Shown here: one piece after another, positions 59,141-64,000 of the stretch
How positions within the stretch are numbered: position 1 is the stretch's first letter
Layout: the number at the start of each line of letters is the position of its first letter
Source of the DNA: an uncultured Clostridia bacterium
GTDB taxonomy: Bacteria > Bacillota > Clostridia > Oscillospirales > Ruminococcaceae
Direction of reading: 5' to 3'
Assembly: GCA_947631445.1 (NCBI GenBank)
Contig: CANRLN010000001.1
Span: forward strand, 93,066-157,065
Length of the DNA: 64,000 nucleotides
The notes under the pieces: model-generated
The model's input: the letters and a program-made list of their open reading frames with translations, nothing else
The model's database searches: none
What the model was told of the DNA's origin: nothing
Program-made: the position numbers and the translations under genes

Positions 59141-59169
59141 ATTATAGCGGATTTTTCGCTAAAAGTCAA
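59141..59169 (-). promoter_or_regulatory. Minus-strand promoter with embedded operator (palindrome 2)
   Basis: Minus strand TTGACT (59169-59164), 17 bp, TATAAT (59146-59141). The spacer (59145-59163 on +) is itself an imperfect palindrome, TAGCGG-ATTTT-TCGCTA, like palindrome 1. A repressor bound there would block RNA polymerase directly. Confidence 0.7.
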
Positions 59170-59253
59170 TAGTAAACCTAAAAATAATATATAATAAAAG
59201 TGACTAAGGTTTTTGTTGTAATTTGTAAAGATTAACTAAAAGGAGTGGTTAGT

Positions 59254-59466
59254 ATGTATCAACGTATCAGAAATTTAAGAGAAGATGCCGATATGACTCA
59301 AACGCAATTGGCTAAAATACTTAATTGTAGTCAGCGTGTTTACAGCAATTACGAAAGAGGAGAGTTAGATATACCAACAGAAATTTTAGTCAAACTTGCA
59401 AACTTCCATGATGTTTCGGTGGATTATATTCTTAATCGTACCGACAAAAAGGAAACTAACAAGTAG
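59254..59466 (+). CDS. Small XRE-family HTH regulator (copy B)
   Basis: A 70-residue one-domain regulator (MYQRIRNLREDADMTQTQLAKILNCSQRVYSNYERGELDIPTEILVKLANFHDVSVDYILNRTDKK), a paralogue of copy A. ATG 59254 follows AAAGGAGTGG (59238-59247), better than an in-frame codon at 59245 inside that SD. Divergent from the minus-strand promoter, so the shared intergenic region could be autoregulated by this protein. A strong terminator follows within 5 bp. Confidence 0.85.
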   Translation: MYQRIRNLREDADMTQTQLAKILNCSQRVYSNYERGELDIPTEILVKLANFHDVSVDYILNRTDKKETNK

Positions 59467-59471
59467 TCTTA

Positions 59472-59511
59472 CTGCCTGCCGAAAATTTTCGGCAGGCAGA
59501 ATTTGATTTTT
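59472..59511 (+). terminator. Terminator of XRE copy B
   Basis: A perfect 28-bp palindrome, CTGCCTGCCGAAAA then TTTTCGGCAGGCAG (59472-59499), followed by a T-rich tail. Confidence 0.85.
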
Positions 59512-59542
59512 TAATATCTTTTTTTGCTTACTGCAATAAAAT

Positions 59543-59581
59543 ACAAAAAAAGTTTCCTTTGCAGAAAGCAAAGGAAACTTT
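59543..59581 (-). terminator. Terminator of the GH130 gene
   Basis: AAAGTTTCCTTTGC and GCAAAGGAAACTTT, 14-bp arms around AGAAA, with a T-run on the minus strand (complement of the A-run before 59551), 21 bp past the gene stop. Confidence 0.85.
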
Positions 59582-59601
59582 AAAAAATAAATTGTTAGCT
59601 G

Positions 59602-60600
59602 TTAGATAGAAGAATGGTTCTTAACGTATTCAATAACCTCATCAGCAGTTGTAAATGCCATGCTTACGCAGGTGTCAGCACAACCATAGTAGATTGCAAT
59701 TCTTCCTGTGTCAGCATCACAAAGGGTTGCACATGGGAAGGTTACGTTCTGAACGTCACCAACACACTCATAAGTTTCACGAGGGTTGATAAGATATTCT
59801 TCACATCTATACTTAACCTTCCAAGGTTCATCAATATCAAGAATAGCAGCGGAGAAGCTATAAACAAAACCGTTGCAGCTTTGGAGAACACCATGATAGA
59901 AAATAAGCCAGCCTTCGCTTGTTTCAATTGGAATTGGACCTGCACCAATCTTGGTGGATTCCCAGTCAAGCTTTGGTTTCATAACAATTCTGTGTTCGCC
60001 CCAGTATTTCATGTCGGGGGACTGAGAAATGTACATATCGCCGAAAGGTGTATGACCACTGTCGGAAGGACGAGAGAACATAAGATACTTGTCGTTTACC
60101 TTTCTTGGGAAAAGAACACCGTTTCTGTTGAAAGGCAAGAAAGCATTTTCACACTGATAGAATGTTTTAAAATCGAATGTGTAGCCAACGCCGATAGTAG
60201 GCTTGTGGTCGTAAGCGTTGCACCATGTAACCCAATATCTGTCCTCAATCCATGTAACACGGGGGTCATAGCCATAGCCCCATTCGTTAGCTTCTTCAGT
60301 AGACTTGTCAGCCTGAACAAATTCAATTTTTTCTTCGTTAAGATTCCAGTTAACGCCGTCCTTAGAGAAACCAGCATGAAGAGCCATTCTTCTTGCCTTG
60401 TCGTCAACACGGAACACACCTGCAAAACCGTCTTCAAAAGGAACTACGGCAGAGTTGAAGATAGAGTTAGAGGTTGGGAGAAGGTCTCTTGGGATAACAG
60501 GGTTGTTGGAAGCTCTCCATACAACGTCCTTACAGCCTTCAGGTCTGTCCTGCCAAGGAATGTTAGGCAAAGATGTGCCATTAATGATTTTTACGCTCAT
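59602..60600 (-). CDS. GH130-family beta-mannoside phosphorylase
   Basis: A 332-residue five-bladed beta-propeller enzyme of family GH130, which phosphorolyses beta-mannosides or mannosyl-glucose. Motifs include [43 protein letters not shown] (Asp112 is the candidate general acid), [45 protein letters not shown] and [12 protein letters not shown]. Length and start resemble the GH130_2 mannooligosaccharide phosphorylase of Ruminococcus albus, but GH130_1 cannot be excluded. No epimerase or transporter is next to it; msmX 1 kb away could energise uptake. Confidence 0.9.
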   Translation of the reverse strand: MSVKIINGTSLPNIPWQDRPEGCKDVVWRASNNPVIPRDLLPTSNSIFNSAVVPFEDGFAGVFRVDDKARRMALHAGFSKDGVNWNLNEEKIEFVQADKSTEEANEWGYGYDPRVTWIEDRYWVTWCNAYDHKPTIGVGYTFDFKTFYQCENAFLPFNRNGVLFPRKVNDKYLMFSRPSDSGHTPFGDMYISQSPDMKYWGEHRIVMKPKLDWESTKIGAGPIPIETSEGWLIFYHGVLQSCNGFVYSFSAAILDIDEPWKVKYRCEEYLINPRETYECVGDVQNVTFPCATLCDADTGRIAIYYGCADTCVSMAFTTADEVIEYVKNHSSI

Positions 60601-60792
60601 GTTAAAAATCCACCTTTCATTTTCATTAATTTTTTAATTTCAGGCTGAAAAGCCTTATTGTTTAGTGACATTCTTTTCCGCTGCATACTTGCAAAAGGGC
60701 GGTTCTTGACCTAAGCTTTAAGCAAAAGGCAAGATATTCCCGTTCGTCACACGGTTTATATTTATTATATTATATTTTTTTGAAAATTTCAA
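60601..60792 (-). promoter_or_regulatory. Promoter and 5' leader of the GH130 gene
   Basis: Minus strand TTGAAA (60792-60787), 17 bp, TATAAT (60769-60764), followed by a ~150-nt leader. In it GGCTTTTCAGCC and some AAGCTT-type symmetry are visible, but no known riboswitch. SD AAGGTGG precedes the start. Confidence 0.5.
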
Positions 60793-60880
60793 GGGGTTTT
60801 AAGGATTTTCTCAAAAATTAACAGCTTGTTCATAATTAGAAGCATAGAAATTTCCACGCTAAGATATTAAAAAGTTTTGC

Positions 60881-60904
60881 ATTTCTCTGTCACGGCGGAG
60901 AAAT
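60881..60904. repeat. Dispersed palindrome copy 17
   Basis: ATTTCTC-TGTCACGGCG-GAGAAAT, degenerate in the middle, in the gap upstream of the GH130 gene. Confidence 0.5.
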
Positions 60905-60933
60905 ATACAAAATCGGCAGGATAAAACTACAAT

Positions 60934-60962
60934 TTGACAAATAAAGATTTTTATGTTATAAT
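60934..60962 (+). promoter_or_regulatory. Promoter of the 125-residue ORF (island start)
   Basis: TTGACA (60934-60939), 17 bp, TATAAT (60957-60962): perfect consensus, 45 bp before the start codon. Confidence 0.85.
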
Positions 60963-61007
60963 TTTTAAAAGTATTATAAAAATTTTTTATATCAAAGGAG
61001 ATAAAAA

Positions 61008-61385
61008 ATGCCAACTATTGATATTGGAATTATTGAAAAATTAGATTACAAAAGAGATTATGCTAATTGGGATAGATTTGAAAGTTATAAACATATGATA
61101 AAATTTTATAGATGTATTTCAATTGAAGATGATGATTTGCTTGGACTTATCCATGAAACTTTTGAAAAGAAATTGCCAGTAAGCTATTGTGAAGTGGAAA
61201 ATAAACACAATACGGGTATTGACTGGGCAGGAATAACCCTTATTTCCCCCAATTTTATACGCAAATTAATTGATATTATCAAATCAAATGAAAGCTATCG
61301 CAAATTCTCTTGGTATAATATGCTACTGGATAAATGCAATGATGCTTTAAGTCGAAACAAGTATATGATTTTCTTTGGAATTTAA
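61008..61385 (+). CDS. Hypothetical protein at the edge of the restriction-modification island
   Basis: A 125-residue protein (MPTIDIGIIEKLDYKRDYAN start) without signal peptide or membrane segment. Aromatic and charged residues prevail (NWDRFESYKHMIKFYRCI, KFSWYNMLLDKC). I recognise no family. SD AAAGGAGAT. It is AT-rich like the neighbouring methyltransferase and may belong to the same acquired island, but there is no evidence for a role in restriction. Confidence 0.6.
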   Translation: MPTIDIGIIEKLDYKRDYANWDRFESYKHMIKFYRCISIEDDDLLGLIHETFEKKLPVSYCEVENKHNTGIDWAGITLISPNFIRKLIDIIKSNESYRKFSWYNMLLDKCNDALSRNKYMIFFGI

Positions 61386-61526
61386 TGTATTTTATTATTT
61401 ATTTGCAAGAAGAATTATACTTCTTAGATGATAGGAAATGTCAAATATTTATTAATATATAACAAAAAATGTTGTTATATATCAACGAGTATAAGAATAT
61501 ACAATAATTATAAAATAGGTGATAAT

Positions 61527-62552
61527 ATGACTAAACATGAAATCGTTAATTTGAATAGTAATAATCTTAATTTTATTGATAGTGGAAGTATTAATTTAAT
61601 TGTTACTTCTCCACCGTATCCTATGATTGAAATGTGGGATAAATTATTTATTAGTCAAGATGATTCTATTAAATCTGATTTAGAAAATGGAAATGGAAAT
61701 TCTTCATTTATAAAAATGCACGCTATATTAAACAAGACTTGGAGAGAATGTGACAGGGTACTTGCCGAAAATGGTTTTATTTGTATTAACATTGGTGATG
61801 CTACAAGGACTTTAGGAGGAAAATTTCAGCTTTATTCCAATCATTCTAAAATTATTGAGTTTTTTTCTTCTCTTGGTTATAGCGTTCTTCCCGATGTTAT
61901 TTGGAGAAAGCCTTCTAATTCTCCAAACAAATTTATGGGTTCGGGAATGTATCCCGCAGGAGCTTATGTTACTTATGAACATGAATATATTTTAATATTC
62001 CGCAAGGGTGGTAAACGTATATTTAAAGGGCAGGAAAAACAATTAAGACAGAAAAGTGCATATTTTTGGGAAGAAAGAAACATATGGTTTTCTGACTTAT
62101 GGGAAATTAATGGAACATCACAAGTGATGAATAATATTTCAATTAGAAATAGAAATGCTTCATTTCCTTTTGAAATTCCATATAGACTGGTTAATATGTA
62201 TTCTGCGGAAAATGATATTGTATTAGACCCATTCTGTGGTCTTGGAACGACAAATATTGCTTGTATGGTAGCAAATAGAAATAGTATTGGTGCAGAAATT
62301 GATAATGAGATTGCTAATTTAGCTTTAAATAGACTTAATGTATCTATAGATGATTTAAATCAAATTATTAACTCTCGTATTTCTGCACATCTTGCATTTA
62401 TAAAATCTCTTGATGAAGAAAAGAAAAACAAATGTTATGAAAATAATAATCATAATTTTCTTGTAAAAACAAAGCAGGAAACAGCTATTTATATTTCTAA
62501 GTTATCTAAAATAGTACATAATGGTAAAGCTGTTTTTTGTGAATATTACTAA
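61527..62552 (+). CDS. Type II DNA methyltransferase, beta class (N4-cytosine or N6-adenine)
   Basis: A 341-residue methylase. The catalytic motif TSPPYP is at residues 27-32 and the SAM motif DPFCGLGTT at 234-242, so the catalytic region precedes the SAM region, the order of beta-class enzymes. TSPPY is typical of m4C methylases. ATG 61527 with AGGTGATA is chosen; an in-frame ATG at 61428 adds an AT-rich unsupported extension. With the MjaI-like nuclease it would protect CTAG sites (inferred from that family). The gene is AT-rich relative to neighbours. Confidence 0.88.
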   Translation: MTKHEIVNLNSNNLNFIDSGSINLIVTSPPYPMIEMWDKLFISQDDSIKSDLENGNGNSSFIKMHAILNKTWRECDRVLAENGFICINIGDATRTLGGKFQLYSNHSKIIEFFSSLGYSVLPDVIWRKPSNSPNKFMGSGMYPAGAYVTYEHEYILIFRKGGKRIFKGQEKQLRQKSAYFWEERNIWFSDLWEINGTSQVMNNISIRNRNASFPFEIPYRLVNMYSAENDIVLDPFCGLGTTNIACMVANRNSIGAEIDNEIANLALNRLNVSIDDLNQIINSRISAHLAFIKSLDEEKKNKCYENNNHNFLVKTKQETAIYISKLSKIVHNGKAVFCEYY

Positions 62553-62553
62553 A

Positions 62554-62597
62554 AAAATATTATCCACTATTCTGTTAAAAATAGTGGATAATATTTT
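62554..62597. terminator. Bidirectional terminator between methylase and nuclease genes
   Basis: A perfect 18-bp stem, AAAATATTATCCACTATT (62554-62571) with AATAGTGGATAATATTTT (62580-62597), A-run before and T-run after on both strands. It overlaps the nuclease stop codon. Confidence 0.85.
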
Positions 62598-63195
62598 AAT
62601 CTTCAATTTCAAAAGTAATACCTGTTTTCTTTTTAGTGTAATAAATCATTTTAACATTAACATCATCAGAAATACTGCGAGCGTTTGTAGATTTATAAGT
62701 ATCAGGTTTAATGGAATATGCAATATCTCCAACGTATCCGTCTATACCTTTGGCTTCTTCCTCTGCTGTTGCAAGGCGATAGGGCAATTGTAATGTAATT
62801 GCCAACTTCTCAAGTATAGCTTTTTGAAAATATAATCCAATATATGTTTTTGTAATAATTAAATCTTCTACCCAATTTTTTATCATTTCTTCGTCAATTA
62901 ACACAATAGCTTTCTTTAAATTTTCAATTTGGTTCCAAATTTTTTCGACAGCTTCGTCTATTGCATTAGGATATTTTGATAAATACCACTCTTTCCATTT
63001 TTCGATTGTTACTTCATCAGTTTCATTTTCAAATTTAGGAAAAAGTTCAGACAATTGTCCTACAACTTTTGGACGAGTACCTTGTGCATTTTGATTTGCC
63101 CAATTAATTAATTGAGAAGTGTATTTAGGAAAATTAGGTGATTTAGCCTGATTTAATGCCAAAAGTTCATCATTTTTTATATTAATCTTCATCAT
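62596..63195 (-). CDS. Type II restriction endonuclease, MjaI family (predicted CTAG)
   Basis: About 199 residues. AQGTRPKVVGQLSELF (about 38-53), WYLSKYPNAIDEAVEKIWNQI, NWVEDLIITKTYIGLYFQKAILEKLA and EEEAKGIDGYVGDIAYSIKP are what I know of the MjaI family, whose archetype cuts CTAG. A PD-(D/E)xK-like centre could be Asp152 with Lys163 (GIDGYVGDIAYSIKP). The start is ATG 63195 after GGAGGAATTAC; it overlaps the controller gene by 14 bp. Convergent with the methylase. CTAG specificity is inferred from family only. Confidence 0.78.
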   Translation of the reverse strand: MMKINIKNDELLALNQAKSPNFPKYTSQLINWANQNAQGTRPKVVGQLSELFPKFENETDEVTIEKWKEWYLSKYPNAIDEAVEKIWNQIENLKKAIVLIDEEMIKNWVEDLIITKTYIGLYFQKAILEKLAITLQLPYRLATAEEEAKGIDGYVGDIAYSIKPDTYKSTNARSISDDVNVKMIYYTKKKTGITFEIED

Positions 63196-63406
63196 GTAAT
63201 TCCTCCAAAAAAAGTTTATACGTTTCAATTTTCAAAGCGTCAGCGATTTTTTGTATGTTTTCAAGAGAAATACTTCTTCGAAAGCATTCTATATCGCTAA
63301 TGTATGTTCGATGCAATCCGCATTTTTCAGCGAATTTTTCTTGTGATAATCCAATTTGTAGCCTGTACTTTTTTACATTAGTTCCAAATACTTTAATTAT
63401 ATCCAA
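63182..63406 (-). CDS. XRE-family controller (C) protein of the restriction-modification system
   Basis: A 74-residue HTH protein: FGTNVKKYRLQIGLSQEKFAEKCGLHRTYISDIECFRRSISLENIQKIADALKIETYKLFLEEL. The RTYISDIE recognition helix is what C proteins carry; these activate their own gene and the nuclease gene with delay, so methylation comes first. The gene runs in front of the nuclease with a 14-bp overlap, the usual C-R arrangement. The start is TTG 63406, after GGTGA. Activity of an embedded C-box is suggested by the inverted repeat upstream. Confidence 0.85.
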   Translation of the reverse strand: MDIIKVFGTNVKKYRLQIGLSQEKFAEKCGLHRTYISDIECFRRSISLENIQKIADALKIETYKLFLEELHDED

Positions 63407-63445
63407 AATGATTCACCTGCTTATAGTTATTTAATATATAAAAAT

Positions 63446-63481
63446 ATTATAAATGATTTTGTTGTATAAGTCTACATACAA
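63446..63481 (-). promoter_or_regulatory. Promoter and C-box-like operator of the C-R genes
   Basis: Minus strand: a poor -35 (TAGACT, 63474-63469), 17 bp, and TATAAT (63451-63446). The -35 is overlapped by the inverted repeat TTGTAT (63462-63467) / ATACAA (63476-63481), with a centre containing GTAGACTT, similar to known C-box half-sites. The weak -35 plus overlapping site suggests activation or repression by the C protein (inference). Confidence 0.55.
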
Positions 63482-63587
63482 TAAGTGTCATTTTTTGCTG
63501 TGATGATTAAAAAATATAAATGATAAATGAAAATACATATTTTTTAATTTTAAAATATTAATAAATTGTAAACTTTTGTTGCATAGC

Positions 63588-63616
63588 TTGACTTTTTGGG
63601 GAAAATGTTTTATAAT
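63588..63616 (+). promoter_or_regulatory. Promoter of rplU
   Basis: TTGACT (63588-63593), 17 bp, TATAAT (63611-63616), 109 bp before the start codon. Confidence 0.8.
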
Positions 63617-63724
63617 AAAAATACCGCATGAAATCGGCGAAGTGTTTTTTTCAGTAAATCGAAATGTAATTATTTTTGTGCCGACAGGTCAGCGAGTTTA
63701 TGAGAAAAGGCAGGTGTACTTAAG
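63617..63724 (+). promoter_or_regulatory. Candidate L21 leader upstream of rplU
   Basis: The ~105-nt 5' UTR contains short complementary blocks (CCGC/GCGG-like near 63624-63643, then GTGCCGACAGGTCAGCGAG at 63678-63696 and AGGCAGGTG). L21 leader RNAs occur before rplU in Firmicutes, and position and size agree. I could not fold it reliably by eye. Confidence 0.5.
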
Positions 63725-64000
63725 ATGTACGCAATTATTGAAACAGGCGGAAAGCAGTATCAGGTTAAGGTTGGTGACGAAGTTTTCATCGAAAAGCTCG
63801 GCGTTGAAGTTGACGAAAGCTATACTTTCGACAAGGTTCTCGTTGTTGGCGATGAAGGTAACGTAACTGTTGGTGCTCCTTATGTTGAAGGTGCTACTGT
63901 TAATGCTAAGGTTGTAAAGAACGGCAAGGCAGGCAAGGTTACAGTTTTCACTTACAAGCCTAAAAAGAGCTATAAGAGAAAGATGGGTCACAGACAGCCG
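63725..64000 (+). CDS. rplU: 50S ribosomal protein L21, cut by window edge
   Basis: The first 92 residues of L21 (family length about 103): [26 protein letters not shown], then [27 protein letters not shown] and [21 protein letters not shown]21 is a beta-barrel protein of the 50S subunit that binds 23S rRNA. ATG 63725 is preceded by AGGCAGGTG with a longish spacing. In Firmicutes rplU is normally followed by a Prp-type protease gene and rpmA; these lie beyond the window. Confidence 0.97.
   Translation, partial: MYAIIETGGKQYQVKVGDEVFIEKLGVEVDESYTFDKVLVVGDEGNVTVGAPYVEGATVNAKVVKNGKAGKVTVFTYKPKKSYKRKMGHRQP

Noticed and set aside
59614..60648. A 344-residue open frame on + opposite the GH130 gene
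   Set aside because: It is antisense to a gene with clear family motifs, has no SD and shows no motif of its own; it is a shadow frame.
1..64000. tRNA or rRNA genes
   Set aside because: No cloverleaf, no CCA-ended 70-90-bp unit and no rRNA-like sequence was seen in any intergenic region.

Overview
This window looks like chromosomal DNA of a low-GC, endospore-forming Firmicute of the class Clostridia. A Ruminococcaceae/Oscillospirales-type gut bacterium is my best guess, but that is inference. The grounds are AT-rich DNA, strong Shine-Dalgarno sequences (AAGGAGG) with frequent GTG and TTG starts, near-consensus TTGACA-17-TATAAT promoters, T-box leaders, a fused SecDF, and three sporulation genes (gpr, spoIVB, and an uninterrupted sigK). 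No rRNA, tRNA, CRISPR array, insertion sequence or prophage was seen.

Layout. 1-12722: end of the S10 operon, then the spc and alpha operons, all on + (rpsS' rplV rpsC rplP rpmC rpsQ rplN rplX rplE rpsZ rpsH rplF rplR rpsE rpmD rplO secY adk map KOW-protein infA rpmJ rpsM rpsK rpsD rpoA rplQ). 12.8-25.3 kb: a lipoprotein, a PduL-type acyltransferase, a cysE-cysS operon behind a cysteine T-box, a small RHH regulator, divergent gpr/rpsT, an AEC transporter, comF, argJ, and a threonine T-box operon with an unknown membrane gene and thrS. 25.8-36.4 kb: secDF, an orphan BrnA-like antitoxin, a MerR-TipAS regulator, an aminotransferase, spoIVB, a lipid kinase, rqcH and a 3-methyladenine glycosylase. 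36.4-48.3 kb, mostly on -: sigK, an acidic zinc-ribbon membrane protein, a SUKH protein, surface-polysaccharide genes (sugar-phosphate transferase, GT2, O-antigen-ligase-like protein), a lone fumarase alpha subunit, an RlmI-type methyltransferase and rny. 48.9-57.1 kb: a YfhO membrane protein, a nucleotidyltransferase plus phosphoribosyltransferase pair, recG, two tandem candidate type I toxin-antitoxin loci, and an RsuA-type pseudouridine synthase. 57.4-64.0 kb: an MsmX-type ATPase, two small paralogous XRE regulators around a possible minus-strand RNA, a GH130 mannoside phosphorylase, a CTAG-type restriction-modification island with its controller protein, and the start of rplU.

Main points of interest. 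(1) At 55287-55946 lie two tandem ~340-bp units that were too short for routine gene calling. Each has convergent consensus promoters, a 28- or 34-residue hydrophobic peptide with a hairpin-sequestered SD, a bidirectional terminator and direct repeats shared by the two transcripts. This is the architecture of a type I toxin-antitoxin module. (2) At 58678-59466 two XRE genes flank a consensus minus-strand promoter whose spacer is itself an operator-like palindrome, matching a second palindrome downstream; a terminator defines a ~150-nt non-coding RNA. (3) About 17 copies of a short palindrome (TTTCCCCGCC-n-GGCGGGGAAA and compensatory variants) sit between transcription units from 16.8 to 60.9 kb and never inside the ribosomal operons. 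(4) There are several structured leaders: two T-boxes with readable specifier codons, and leaders before rny, rpsD, rpsT and rplU.
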